In this document: piece after piece, positions 26,349-35,359 of the stretch
How positions within the stretch are numbered: position 1 is the stretch's first letter
Layout: the number at the start of each line of letters is the position of its first letter
Assembly (NCBI RefSeq): GCF_035818615.1
Contig: NZ_JAYKZY010000001.1
Coordinates: 288,501-352,500 of the forward strand
Direction: 5' to 3'
DNA: 64,000 nucleotides
Origin: Sphingobium sp. CR2-8
Lineage (GTDB): Bacteria > Pseudomonadota > Alphaproteobacteria > Sphingomonadales > Sphingomonadaceae
The notes under the pieces: model-generated
Seen by the model: the letters and a program-made list of their open reading frames with translations, nothing else
What the model was told of the DNA's origin: nothing
Database searches by the model: none
Made by a program: the position numbers and the translations under genes

Positions 26349-27623
26349 ATGACCGATCCGGGCAGGGCAGGCGTGCGGCTTTACGCGGGGCGCTGGGCGA
26401 TCGCGGCGATGATAACCGTCGCCATCGCGATCAGCTATCTCGATCGCCAGACCCTGCCCTGGGCGATCAAATATATCGAGGCCGACATTCCGATCGGCAA
26501 CCAGACCAAGGCGTTCCTCGATTCCGCCTTCCTCGCCACCTATGGACTCATGTATCTGGGTGGCGGCTGGCTGCTCGACCGGGTGGGCACGCGGCGTGGG
26601 TTCCTGGCGATCATGATCTTCTGGTCGCTCGCCTGCGCCAGCCATGGCCTCGCGGGCGGCATAGCCGCACTGGTGGTCAGCCGCCTGTTGCTCGGCATGG
26701 GGGAGGGCGGTGGTTTTCCCGCCGCCACCCGCGCCATCGCCGAATGGTTTCCGCCCGAACGGCGTGCCGCCGCCATGGGTCTGGTCAATGCCGGGACGGC
26801 GGTGGGCGCGGTCATCGCCCCGCCACTGATTGCAGGCATACTCGCCTATGGTCACTGGTTCGATCTGGCGAGCTGGCGCTGGGTCTTCTTCATCACCGGT
26901 GGCTTGGGTCTTGCCTGGGCGCTCTGGTGGTTCCTGACCTACCGCACACCGCCAACCGACGATGCGCTGGACATAGTGGATGCGGGGCCGACCCCGACCA
27001 TCGCCATGCTCCTGTCCCGCCGCGAAGTGCGTGGCCTCGTCGCCGCCAAGTTCCTGAGTGACGGCGCCTGGTATTTCTACCTTTTCTGGCTGCCCAAATA
27101 TTTGTTCGAAGCGCACGGCTTCGACCTCAAACAGGCCGCGACGATCGGCTGGATTCCCTATGCCGCGTCGGGCGTGGGCAGCCTGTGCGGCGGCTGGCTG
27201 TCCAGCCGTCTCCTCTCCTCCGGCCGCTCGGTCGATGCCGCGCGCAAGATTGCTCTGGGTTTGAGCGCCGCCTGCATGCCCTGGGTCATGCTCGCCCCGT
27301 CGGCCGCCTCGGTTGCGGCGGTCATCGCGATCTTCAGCCTCGCCTTCTTCGGCCAGCAAAGCTGGTCCACGCTTGTCATGACCCTGCCGACCGACCTTGC
27401 GCCGCGCAGTGCGCTCGGCCGCCTGGCCGGATTGGTCGGCCTCGGCGGTGCCTTCGGCGGCATCGTCATGGGGCAGGCGGCGGGCTGGGCGCTCGACGCC
27501 GGGCTTGGCTACACCCCGGTGCTGACGCTCGCCGCGACGCTGCACCTGATCGCCTTCGCGCTGATCTGCCTCTTCATACCCCGCATTTCCCAACTCACCT
27601 TCTCTCGAAAGGCCGTCCCTTGA
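26349..27623 (+). CDS. MFS transporter, anion:cation symporter (hexuronate/sugar-acid) type
   Basis: A 424-residue protein with about 12 membrane segments. ITVAIAISYLDRQTLPWAIKYI and LGMGEGGGFPAATRAIAEWFPPERRAAAMG (in two parts, around 110-140) are characteristic of the ACS family, whose members carry hexuronates, galactonate and similar acids. The start is one base after the GH39 stop, and its own stop TGA overlaps the TTG start of the dehydratase. Substrate by context: an aldonic or uronic acid. Confidence 0.88.
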   Translation: MTDPGRAGVRLYAGRWAIAAMITVAIAISYLDRQTLPWAIKYIEADIPIGNQTKAFLDSAFLATYGLMYLGGGWLLDRVGTRRGFLAIMIFWSLACASHGLAGGIAALVVSRLLLGMGEGGGFPAATRAIAEWFPPERRAAAMGLVNAGTAVGAVIAPPLIAGILAYGHWFDLASWRWVFFITGGLGLAWALWWFLTYRTPPTDDALDIVDAGPTPTIAMLLSRREVRGLVAAKFLSDGAWYFYLFWLPKYLFEAHGFDLKQAATIGWIPYAASGVGSLCGGWLSSRLLSSGRSVDAARKIALGLSAACMPWVMLAPSAASVAAVIAIFSLAFFGQQSWSTLVMTLPTDLAPRSALGRLAGLVGLGGAFGGIVMGQAAGWALDAGLGYTPVLTLAATLHLIAFALICLFIPRISQLTFSRKAVP

Positions 27624-28798
27624 AAATCACCGAAGTCCGCACCCGCGTCGTCCAGTGGGAAGGCGACACCGTCCCGCTGCCGCCGCATTTCTGCACGAAC
27701 CCGATGGACCTTGTGTCCCCCATGCTCTCGCCCGAAACCATGGGCACCTTCACCTTCCATGGCTGGCTGATCGTGGAAATCTTCACCGACGCGGGACTTG
27801 TCGGCATCGGCAACGCCGCGCTTGCCCCGCTCGTCACCAAGCAGATGATCGATCAATATCTCGCCCCCCTGCTGATCGGCCAGGACCCGTGGGACAGTGA
27901 ATTCCTGTGGCAGCACATGTACCGCAAGACCATGGCCTTCGGGCGCAAGGGCGTAGCGCTGGTCGCCATCTCCGCGCTCGACATCGCCATCTGGGACTTG
28001 ATGGGCAAGGCCGCAAAGCAGCCCGTCTTCCGCCTGCTCGGCGGCCGGACCAAGGCGAAAATCCCGGTCTATGCCAGCCGCCTCTATTCCATCCCCCTGG
28101 AAGAGCTGGCGCGGGAAGCCGCCGCCTACAAGGCGCAGGGCTACAAGGCGATGAAGCTGCGTTTCGGCTGGGGGCCGATCGACGGCGCAGCGGGCATGGC
28201 GCGCAACGTCGAATTGATCCGCACCGTGCGCGAAACCGTGGGCGATGAAATCGACATCATGGCCGACGCCTATATGGGCTGGAGCCTCGACTATGCCAAA
28301 CGCATGATGCGCCTCATCGAACCCTTCAACCTGCGCTGGCTGGAAGAAGCGATCATCCCCGACGACATCAACGGCTATCATGAACTGCGCCGCTTTGGCA
28401 CCACGCCGATCGCGGCGGGCGAACATGAATTTACCAGCTACGGCTTCCGCCAGATGATAGAGGCCAAGGCGCTCGACTATTTTCAGTTCGACACCAACCG
28501 CGTCGGCGGCATCACCGCCGCGCGCAAGATCCAGGCGCTGGCCGAAGCCTATTCCATCCCTGTCGTTCCGCATGCCGGGCAGATGCACAATTATCATGTC
28601 GTGATGGCCAGCCTGAACAGCCCCATCGCCGAATATTTCCCCATGGTCGATGTGGAGGTCGGCAACGAACTCTTCTGGTATATTTTCAAGGGCGAACCGC
28701 AGGCGGTGGACGGGCATATCGATCTGGACGACAACCTCCCCGGTCTGGGCCTCGAAATTGACGAGGCCGCTCTCTCTCGCTTCAAGGTGATCGGATGA
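27620..28798 (+). CDS. Enolase-superfamily sugar-acid dehydratase (L-rhamnonate dehydratase-like), TTG start
   Basis: A 392-residue member of the mandelate racemase/muconate cycloisomerase group. There is no ATG at the natural N-terminus; TTG 27620 with AAAGG 7 bases upstream gives (M)KITEVRTRVVQW and overlaps the MFS stop. Metal ligands fit IMADAYMG (Asp), RWLEEAI (Glu) and AAGEHEF (Glu); VVPHAGQMHN holds the catalytic His. The stretch FGWGPIDGAAGMARNVELI resembles rhamnonate dehydratases, but fuconate- or galactonate-type activity is possible. It would turn the imported sugar acid into a 2-keto-3-deoxy acid. It overlaps the next gene by four bases. Confidence 0.85.
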   Translation: MKITEVRTRVVQWEGDTVPLPPHFCTNPMDLVSPMLSPETMGTFTFHGWLIVEIFTDAGLVGIGNAALAPLVTKQMIDQYLAPLLIGQDPWDSEFLWQHMYRKTMAFGRKGVALVAISALDIAIWDLMGKAAKQPVFRLLGGRTKAKIPVYASRLYSIPLEELAREAAAYKAQGYKAMKLRFGWGPIDGAAGMARNVELIRTVRETVGDEIDIMADAYMGWSLDYAKRMMRLIEPFNLRWLEEAIIPDDINGYHELRRFGTTPIAAGEHEFTSYGFRQMIEAKALDYFQFDTNRVGGITAARKIQALAEAYSIPVVPHAGQMHNYHVVMASLNSPIAEYFPMVDVEVGNELFWYIFKGEPQAVDGHIDLDDNLPGLGLEIDEAALSRFKVIG

Positions 28799-29667
28799 CG
28801 AATATGAAGGTAGCGGTTCTGGGGCTTGGCCTGATGGGCGGCGGCATGGCGCGGCAGTTGCTGGCGGCCGGGTTCGACGTGGCGGTCTGGAACAGAAGCC
28901 CGGACAAGGCGACGCCGCTGGCCGACGCAGGCGCGCGGATCGCGGCGACCCCGGCAGACGCAGCGACCGGCGCGGCCATCGTCGTCGCGATGCTGGCCGA
29001 CGACAGCGTGTCGCGCACGATCTGGACCGGTCCGGATGGCGCGCTGGCCGCCATGGAAGGGGAAGCAATTGCGATTGATTCCAGTACGTTGACTGATGCC
29101 TGGGCGACGGAACTGGCCGATCTCGCCGCAAGGCAGGGCATCCGCTTCCTCGAAGCCCCCGTCACCGGCAGTCGCGATCAGGCGGCGCAGGGCGCCTTGC
29201 GCTTTCTGGTCGGCGGCGACGCGGCGACGCTCGCTGATGCCCGCCCGGCGTTCGACGCGATGGGCAGTGCTATCGTCCATCTCGGCCCGGTCGGCAGCGC
29301 GGCGACCATGAAGCTTGCCAACAACTTCCTGTGCGGCGTCCAGGCCGCCAGTCTTGCCGAAGCCATCGCGCTGCTGGAAAAGCGGGGCTTAGATATCGAA
29401 CAGGCGCTCTCGATCCTGACCGACGGCGCGCCGGGTAGTCCGATGGTGAAGGGCGTGGGCCGCCGCATGCTCGACCGCGACTATCAGCCGCATTTTATGG
29501 TGCCGCTGATGGCCAAGGATCTGGGCTATGCCGCCCAGGCGCTGAGCGATGTCGGCATCATATCCGCCATCGCTCAGGCGGCGCGCGCCCGCTATGTCGA
29601 GGCCGATGTCGCAGGCGAGGGAAAACGCGACATCGCCGCGATCGTGGAACCGCTCAGAAAAGCCTGA
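28795..29667 (+). CDS. Beta-hydroxyacid dehydrogenase (3-hydroxyisobutyrate dehydrogenase / tartronate semialdehyde reductase family)
   Basis: A 290-residue NAD(P)-dependent enzyme. VAVLGLGLMGGGMARQLLAAG is the Rossmann motif with the family's GLGxMG; FLEAPVTGSRDQAAQG is the substrate-binding region, and GSAATMKLANNFL holds the catalytic Lys. Members reduce tartronate semialdehyde, oxidise 3-hydroxyisobutyrate or act on short sugar acids. The ATGA overlap with the dehydratase points to a step in the same sugar-acid pathway; the exact substrate is not defined. Confidence 0.88.
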   Translation: MTNMKVAVLGLGLMGGGMARQLLAAGFDVAVWNRSPDKATPLADAGARIAATPADAATGAAIVVAMLADDSVSRTIWTGPDGALAAMEGEAIAIDSSTLTDAWATELADLAARQGIRFLEAPVTGSRDQAAQGALRFLVGGDAATLADARPAFDAMGSAIVHLGPVGSAATMKLANNFLCGVQAASLAEAIALLEKRGLDIEQALSILTDGAPGSPMVKGVGRRMLDRDYQPHFMVPLMAKDLGYAAQALSDVGIISAIAQAARARYVEADVAGEGKRDIAAIVEPLRKA

Positions 29668-29688
29668 AAGATCAAGGGCGAGGATCGG

Positions 29689-29858
29689 GTGAAAAAGTGC
29701 CTGCAACTGTCCATGTCGTTGTTCGCAGCGACCATCATGATGCCGCTTTCCCTCGCAACGGTGCAGGGAAGCGGCCTGTTCCGACGGCGCTGACCGCCAG
29801 CGCGACGCTGCATGCCGACAAGGTGGGTGCGACGATCGACCGCCGCATCAGCGGGGCG
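29689..29858 (+). pseudogene. Remnant of the N-terminus of a GH51 alpha-L-arabinofuranosidase
   Basis: A GTG at 29689 (GAGGA upstream) starts a signal peptide, MKKCLQLSMSLFAATIMMPL and SLA, which stops at 29793. In the overlapping frame from about 29787 the sequence TASATLHADKVGATIDRRIS resembles the first strand of GH51 arabinofuranosidases, which read like LTVHADKPGATINRNIYGQF. The GQFAEHLG part that should follow is missing; the fragment ends at the 3' end of the convergent UVR gene. It is thus both frameshifted and cut short. Its place at the end of the GH39 operon suggests the operon once had a second hydrolase. Confidence 0.6.
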
Positions 29859-30167
29859 TCAGGTCGCGCCTTTCCGCCGACCTCCACGCCGCGATCGCCC
29901 AGTGGTCATGGGATCGGGCTTCTTCGGTCGCGTCCATCCAGCCGGTGGAGACACCCGTTGCTGGCTCGTCCCCAACCCCATGGCGCCGGGTGTCTGACGT
30001 TCCAGCCCGCTAGGATCGAAATCGGCAGATCGCGTGCCCGCCGACGCGCCACGCAATAGGCTGATACGGTCTCTCAAGGCGGCTGCTGTCTCGAAATCTC
30101 CGCGATTGGCAGCGTCTTCCATGGAAAGGCGCAGCGCTTCCAGGTCGACTTCGTCAGGCTTCGTCAT
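29859..30167 (-). CDS. Small UVR-motif protein
   Basis: A 102-residue protein. The start at 30167 overlaps the stop of the upstream DUF2236 gene by four bases. Residues 7-40, from VDLEALRLSMEDAANRGDF on to ETAAALRDRISLLRG, match the UvrB/UvrC interaction (UVR) motif. The tail is low-complexity and basic (GRSRRGGRRKGAT). UVR motifs mediate protein contacts in UvrB, UvrC, McsA and others; this protein is too short for a nuclease and its partner is unknown. Similar small UVR proteins are common in sphingomonads. Confidence 0.7.
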   Translation of the reverse strand: MTKPDEVDLEALRLSMEDAANRGDFETAAALRDRISLLRGASAGTRSADFDPSGLERQTPGAMGLGTSQQRVSPPAGWTRPKKPDPMTTGRSRRGGRRKGAT

Positions 30168-31051
30168 TTGAAAGCCCAGCGGAGCGTCTGGGCGATGCCG
30201 AACGTGCCTGCGCGCACGATCGGGCGCTCCAGAGGGGACAGGTTCAGCCCGTGCATAACGCGCGCCCATCGCGGTAAAAGGTCGACAGCTGCCTGAACCG
30301 TCAGCCGCCTTGGTATCTCGGCTGCCAGGCTGGTTTGGCGGCCGTCCATGATCAGCCGTGCAACCGTCGACGTTCGCGCATCCACTTTTAATTGCGGACG
30401 CATCGCTTCGATCAGCGCACGCACCTGCGATCGAGACTGTGGGACCGGGCTGGCGCCCATGGCCTCGCCGATCACCGCCATTTCCGCAAAATAGCGATCC
30501 TGATCGGCGAGGGACATGGTCGGTTCTCCATAGCGTATCCAGGCATCGAGGAAGCTGCTCGTTTCGGTGACATGGACCCAGGCCAGCAGCGCGGGGTCAT
30601 TGGCGCTATAGGGTGCGCCGTTGGGCAGGGTGCCACTGACATGGTCATGCACCGCACGGACTCGCGCTATGGTCGCTTCAGCCGACTGGCGATCGGCGTA
30701 AGTCGTGATGGCGATGAAGCGCGCCGTCCGGCGCAGACGGCCATGCATGTCCTTGCGGAAATTGGAATGGTCCCATACGCCCGCCAGGACCGACGGATGC
30801 AACATCTGCATCAACAGGCTGCTTATCCCGCCGACCATCATGGATGCCACATCGCCATGCACCCGCCATGCGACAGATCCCGGACCCAGAATGGCATTGT
30901 CGCTTCGCGATACCGACGTTTCACCCCGATCGCGATCATTGAACAAACCCACCACCTGACGGCGGATAGACTCTTTTATGCCATCGGAAAGGGCGAAAGG
31001 GGTCAGCATGGCACGATCAACGTCCAGTCGGCGCGGTCGGTCCGCGGACAT
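30164..31051 (-). CDS. DUF2236 / MpaB-type oxygenase family protein
   Basis: A 295-residue, mostly helical protein. The family pattern is clear: WRVHGDVASMMVGGISSLLM, QMLHPSVLAGVWDHSNFRKD, RTARFIAITTYADRQSAEA and LLAWVHVTETSSFL. The conserved His and Arg residues in LHP, HSNFRKD and WVH fit the heme-binding set of latex-clearing protein and MpaB relatives. The substrate is unknown. It overlaps the UVR gene by four bases. Confidence 0.8.
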   Translation of the reverse strand: MSADRPRRLDVDRAMLTPFALSDGIKESIRRQVVGLFNDRDRGETSVSRSDNAILGPGSVAWRVHGDVASMMVGGISSLLMQMLHPSVLAGVWDHSNFRKDMHGRLRRTARFIAITTYADRQSAEATIARVRAVHDHVSGTLPNGAPYSANDPALLAWVHVTETSSFLDAWIRYGEPTMSLADQDRYFAEMAVIGEAMGASPVPQSRSQVRALIEAMRPQLKVDARTSTVARLIMDGRQTSLAAEIPRRLTVQAAVDLLPRWARVMHGLNLSPLERPIVRAGTFGIAQTLRWAFK

Positions 31052-31121
31052 GGCGGGTCATCCTGACCCCGCCCGCCATCCACGCGTCTCAAAAGACCGT
31101 CATAGGGATGATCCAGCCCCT

Positions 31122-31469
31122 TCAATCGGCCTCCCGACTGGCGTCGGTCCCTTTCCGTCCGTCGTCGAGAAGTAGTTTTTCACCACTGCGATGCACGATG
31201 GCCGCGATCGGACCCGCCAGGAACTGCAACATCATCGGCAGCAGCACCGTTACCCGGACGTTATGCACGGCGATGTCCAGCGTCGTCGTGACGGACTGTC
31301 CCATGGCTTTGACATCGACCTCCATCCGATCGTCGCTGGCCCAGTTCGAACGAACCTCCGCCGCGCCGCCGGGAATATGGCTCGGCAACCTGTCGACGCC
31401 TTTCACCATCCGTCGGCGTAGTTCGGCTGGGTCAAGCTGGTGCGGAAAATTGATGACGATGGGCTGCAT
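31122..31469 (-). CDS. Polyhydroxyalkanoic acid system family protein
   Basis: A 115-residue protein. The frame opens at 31559, but the family-like N-terminus MQPIVINFPHQLDPAELRRRM starts at 31469, with little ribosome site visible. The PH-L---EL-RR start, SNWASDDRMEVDV and LLPMMLQFLAGPIA match small proteins found near polyhydroxyalkanoate granule genes (PHA_gran_rgn family). Its role is not established. No synthase or phasin gene is nearby here. Confidence 0.7.
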   Translation of the reverse strand: MQPIVINFPHQLDPAELRRRMVKGVDRLPSHIPGGAAEVRSNWASDDRMEVDVKAMGQSVTTTLDIAVHNVRVTVLLPMMLQFLAGPIAAIVHRSGEKLLLDDGRKGTDASREAD

Positions 31470-31699
31470 CCTACGCCGACGCTTCAACCCTGCCGATGTT
31501 CCGCCCATTGCCTCGCCTAGGTCCAATGTCTTTCCCGGAATCATGTCGATCGAAATCACTCCCGCGCGTGGCGTCGCCTGCGTGGATTGTTCAGCTCTTG
31601 CGATGAACGGCAGGCTATCGCCCGCTTTTGCAGATGTCAGCTGGGCTCAGTTCTGTGCTTTTTAGCGAACGTCCCGAGCGAATGACGGCTCGATCCGAA

Positions 31700-32374
31700 T
31701 CATTCGTCCCTTGGCGGATGATGGGCTGTCCATGATAGCGGCGCATCGTCCCAATTCACCCTGACGACGCTATCTCCGTCCGACCAGGGTGACACACGAA
31801 GCATGATGGCCGCAAACAGGTCCGAGGCCAGATAATCGGAAAGCCATAGTTTGAGCCGCGCAAGCGGTTGCAAGGTGAACCAGTCCGGTTCTACGGCAGC
31901 GAATTGTCGTACGAACGGCACGATCGCCGCGTCTGCGATGCCGCGCTTTGGGCCACATAGATGCGTTGCCTGGGCAAGTCTGTCTTCGATCTCCTGAAGA
32001 AAAGCCAGGCCCGACTGCCGATGCGCCGTCGGGTCCGCGCCATGTCGTTCAGGATATTTGTAGCGATCCAGATCATGTTTGAACGGCCCGTCGTTCGCGG
32101 CGATCAACGCCGGATCGTCATGATCCAGCCAGCCTTCAGGATCATGCCGTGCCAATGCATGGCGTATGATATTCATACTTTGGTCGATCACTGCGCCATT
32201 CGGCAACACTAACACGGGAACGGTGCCTTTCGGCGACGCAGCGAGCATAGCCGCTGGCTTGGCCGACAGCCTAACCTCACGCAGTTCGACAGAGGTAGCG
32301 CTGATCGCCAGCGCCAGTCTCGCCCGCATCGCATAGGGGCAGCGGCGGAAGCTGTAGAGGATCGGGTCCGGCAT
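31700..32374 (-). CDS. Glutathione S-transferase family protein
   Basis: A 224-residue protein. The thioredoxin-like N-terminal domain begins PILYSFRRCPYAMRARLALA, with a CPYA site, and has SPKGTVPVLVLPNGAVIDQS with the cis-Pro and the glutathione-contacting Gln-Ser. The C-terminal helical domain runs from about residue 85. No neighbour suggests a substrate. Stands alone, with about 140-165 bases on each side. Confidence 0.88.
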   Translation of the reverse strand: MPDPILYSFRRCPYAMRARLALAISATSVELREVRLSAKPAAMLAASPKGTVPVLVLPNGAVIDQSMNIIRHALARHDPEGWLDHDDPALIAANDGPFKHDLDRYKYPERHGADPTAHRQSGLAFLQEIEDRLAQATHLCGPKRGIADAAIVPFVRQFAAVEPDWFTLQPLARLKLWLSDYLASDLFAAIMLRVSPWSDGDSVVRVNWDDAPLSWTAHHPPRDE

Positions 32375-32539
32375 GTTATCGCGCGCCGGTGGTGATTAGG
32401 CGGAAAGCAGCGGCCAGAAGATGGGACATATGCTTTTCGCTCAGAACATGATGCCGATCATAATGCCAGCCCTATCCGCCGCGCTCGACGCTAGTGATCG
32501 GCGTAAAGACCCTTGTCCGGACCGATTATAATATGTCCT

Positions 32540-32848
32540 TTAAGCGGCCAAAGTCTTCTTGACGCCGTAAAATACCGACTGCGCCAAGAGCAGGCATTGC
32601 CCCAGCGAAGGTGCCGCCAAATGCGTCTCCTCCCCATCGACGTTTCGGACGCTCAGTTCCCATAGGTCGCCCGTCTCGATACACGCGGATCGCGCTTGCT
32701 CACTGGCAAAATAGACATGCTCGCCTATCCTCTCGCGATGAAGCAGATGGCGAGCAACGGTCGTATGGCTGTCATGATGGGCATTATGTCGCATCTGGAT
32801 CGTTTCGTTCTGCGCCGCCAATAATTGAAGAATGTCGCAGTCGATCAT
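32540..32848 (-). CDS. Hypothetical protein, 102 residues
   Basis: No family was recognised. The sequence is polar and contains a His-rich stretch (RHNAHHDSH) at 20-28 and an ordered C-terminal half, GDLWELSVRNVDGEETHLAA, ending in LLLAQSVFYGVKKTLAA. It starts at ATG and lies between GST and treY on the same strand. Amino-acid usage looks like a real protein, but no ribosome site supports it strongly. Confidence 0.45.
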   Translation of the reverse strand: MIDCDILQLLAAQNETIQMRHNAHHDSHTTVARHLLHRERIGEHVYFASEQARSACIETGDLWELSVRNVDGEETHLAAPSLGQCLLLAQSVFYGVKKTLAA

Positions 32849-32935
32849 CGCGCTCGCCTTCGAATTTGCGGCCTTGTCAAAGCCGCCGCAAGAGCGAAGA
32901 CGCCCGAACAGGCGTAAGGTTCCTCTGGTGACCTG

Positions 32936-35359
32936 TCACTTGTCGAGCGTGATGAAAAAGGGGTTATGCCGGAATATCTCTGATGCCTTCACAGGCGTTC
33001 GACCCATCAACCGCGTGTTGCCCCACCAGGATGAGGAGGGCAGAGCGCCATGCTCGACAACCGTGCTGGCGCAGCGAATCAAGACGGCACAGCGCAGATT
33101 CAAATGACCATGGCTTCGCTCGAATGCGAAGACATGGTCTGCGCGTTCGCCTACGCAATCCAGCCGATTATAATCCCCTTCGACAAATAATTCTGGAACA
33201 TCCGCTCGAAGTTTCAGTAAGTGATGAACGAGCGCAATCTTCCTATTTGTCGTGACCGCGTCTCCGTCGTTCAACAGGTTACGCCGCAATCGATAATCGA
33301 CGGGACGGCGATTATCGGGATCGACCAGGCTAAGGTCGGCCAACTCGGCGCCCTGATAGATGTCCGGTACGCCCGGCAGGCAAAATTTGAGGGCGGTCTG
33401 TGCCAGGCTGTTGGCATCGGACGCTGGTTGCAAATATCCGACGAAGCGGGTCATGTCGCTAGTGAAGGCATGCCTGTCCAGGAGCGAGCGAAGCCAGCCT
33501 TGCGCCCCGGCCTCATACGCCTCGTCCGGCGCTTCCCAGCTGGATCGCAGGCGGGCTTCACGCAAGGATTTTTCGAGCCAGCCAGTCATGCGGTCATGAA
33601 AATCTGCAGGCAGACGATCCTCCGTCGTCACTGGCCATGTCCCAAACAGGGTCTGTAAAATCTGGTAGCGGTCCGCCGGGTGGACGCGCTCATTGTGGCG
33701 TTCCACCATCTGCGACCACCGCTCCACAGCGGCCGCCCAGATATCCGGAACGGCGCTCAGAACTGCCAGTCGGGCGCGCATGTCTTCGCCCCGCTTATGG
33801 TCATGGGTGGCAGTGGCGAGCATGGCATGGGGGAAGGCCTTCGCTCGCACATCTACCCGGCGGTGAAACTCGGCCAGGCTGATAGCGAATTGCTCGGGAT
33901 CGGAACCGACATCGTTGGCGGAGAGCAAGGGCGCATAGCGATAGAAAGCCGTGTCTTCCACGCCCTTGGCTGCGATCGGGGCCGATAGTTGCTGGAAGCA
34001 GCGTACGGCTTGCGCCGCCAGGTCGGCGTCGCCCGCACCTTCGCCGGCGAGCCAATTAAGGACATGGCGCGTGACCGGACCCTCGCCGGGCGGCAAATGC
34101 GCCTGTACCAAGTCCCACGCCTTGTTCCTGACCGCGACATCGCTGGCCGGAGCGGAACGCCCATCGCCATAGGTGCGATAGACCGGAAAGACCCAGAGCA
34201 GCCGTTCGATGGCGCGGCGAAGCATGGCGGGCGTGATGGCTTCATAGGCGGCATCGGTGGCTTGCGCGGACCGGGCTAGCGCGGTGAAAGCCTCTGTGCA
34301 GGCGCTAAGCTGGCCGTCAAACTGCCATGCCAGCATATCGCGCCGGGCCTGCAACACGACCTCGCCAGGATCGCCATGGTCCGGGTCGACGCTACGCCAC
34401 AATTTCCTCAGTGGCGCTTCGCCCGCCGGGTCATGGAGGAGGGCGGTCACATCCCGCATGAAATCATAACCGCTCGTGCCATCCAGACCCCAGTCGTCGG
34501 ACAGGCTTTCGCCAGCCGCCAGTATTTTTTCCACGACGATATAGGCCCGCTCGCGCCCGCTGCGGATGGCATCGAACCCCGCTCTCAAAGCACGACTATA
34601 GGCCGCAGGATCGGTGAGGCCATCGACATGATCGACACGCACGCCATCAATCAGTCTCTCGCGAAACAGATCGAAATACAGACTATGTGTTGCATCGAAG
34701 ACTTTGGGATCTTCGATGCGCAACCCGGCCAGGTCGTTGATTGAGAAGAAGCGTCGCCAATTCAGGCTGTCATTGGCCGTGCGCCAATGAACCAGCCGAT
34801 AATGTTGCGCGTCGAGCAAGCGCCGTAGGTCATCGGGATACTGCGCCGATGTGCCGGGGCGCAGCGGCAGGCGCTGGTCTCCATAGAGCAGAAGATGTGG
34901 ATCGTCCGCCCCGCCCGAAACGCTGATATCGCCATCGTCGATGACTTGGGCGAGGACGGCACCCAGTAGCGGCAATATGATCGGCCCTTTGCCCCAGTCG
35001 ATATCGAACCAGCATGCAAAGGGGCTGTCCCGTCCATGCCGAAGCACGTCGTTCCAATAGGCATTGTCTCCGCCCGCCACGCCCATATGGTTGGGCACGA
35101 TATCGATGATCATCCCCATGCCATGCGAACGAAGCGCCGTGACCAGTCTGCGGAAATCCTCTTCTCCACCCAGTTCCGGATTGATGCGGGTCGGATCGAT
35201 CACATCATAGCCGTGGGTCGATCCAGCGCGGGCCGTGGTAATGGGCGAGGCGTAGACATGGCTGACGCCCAGCGTCGCAAGATAGGGCACAATCTCTTGC
35301 GCCGCTGCGAAAGGAAAGTCGCGGGTCAATTGCAGGCGATAGGTGGCACGCGGGATCAT
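32936..35359 (-). CDS. treY: Malto-oligosyltrehalose synthase
   Basis: An 807-residue GH13 enzyme that turns the reducing-end linkage of malto-oligosaccharides into alpha-1,1-trehalose. It begins MIPRATYRLQLTRDFPFAAA and has the TreY hallmark HGYDVIDPTRINPELGG. GH13 regions are IIDIVPNHMGV (I), GVRVDHVDGLTDP with the nucleophile Asp (II), IVVEKILAAGE with the acid Glu (III), and ATATHDHKRGEDMRAR (IV). The C-terminus carries LPGVPDIYQGAE. Length is normal for TreY. It is the last gene of the operon and overlaps malQ by four bases. Confidence 0.95.
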   Translation of the reverse strand: MIPRATYRLQLTRDFPFAAAQEIVPYLATLGVSHVYASPITTARAGSTHGYDVIDPTRINPELGGEEDFRRLVTALRSHGMGMIIDIVPNHMGVAGGDNAYWNDVLRHGRDSPFACWFDIDWGKGPIILPLLGAVLAQVIDDGDISVSGGADDPHLLLYGDQRLPLRPGTSAQYPDDLRRLLDAQHYRLVHWRTANDSLNWRRFFSINDLAGLRIEDPKVFDATHSLYFDLFRERLIDGVRVDHVDGLTDPAAYSRALRAGFDAIRSGRERAYIVVEKILAAGESLSDDWGLDGTSGYDFMRDVTALLHDPAGEAPLRKLWRSVDPDHGDPGEVVLQARRDMLAWQFDGQLSACTEAFTALARSAQATDAAYEAITPAMLRRAIERLLWVFPVYRTYGDGRSAPASDVAVRNKAWDLVQAHLPPGEGPVTRHVLNWLAGEGAGDADLAAQAVRCFQQLSAPIAAKGVEDTAFYRYAPLLSANDVGSDPEQFAISLAEFHRRVDVRAKAFPHAMLATATHDHKRGEDMRARLAVLSAVPDIWAAAVERWSQMVERHNERVHPADRYQILQTLFGTWPVTTEDRLPADFHDRMTGWLEKSLREARLRSSWEAPDEAYEAGAQGWLRSLLDRHAFTSDMTRFVGYLQPASDANSLAQTALKFCLPGVPDIYQGAELADLSLVDPDNRRPVDYRLRRNLLNDGDAVTTNRKIALVHHLLKLRADVPELFVEGDYNRLDCVGERADHVFAFERSHGHLNLRCAVLIRCASTVVEHGALPSSSWWGNTRLMGRTPVKASEIFRHNPFFITLDK

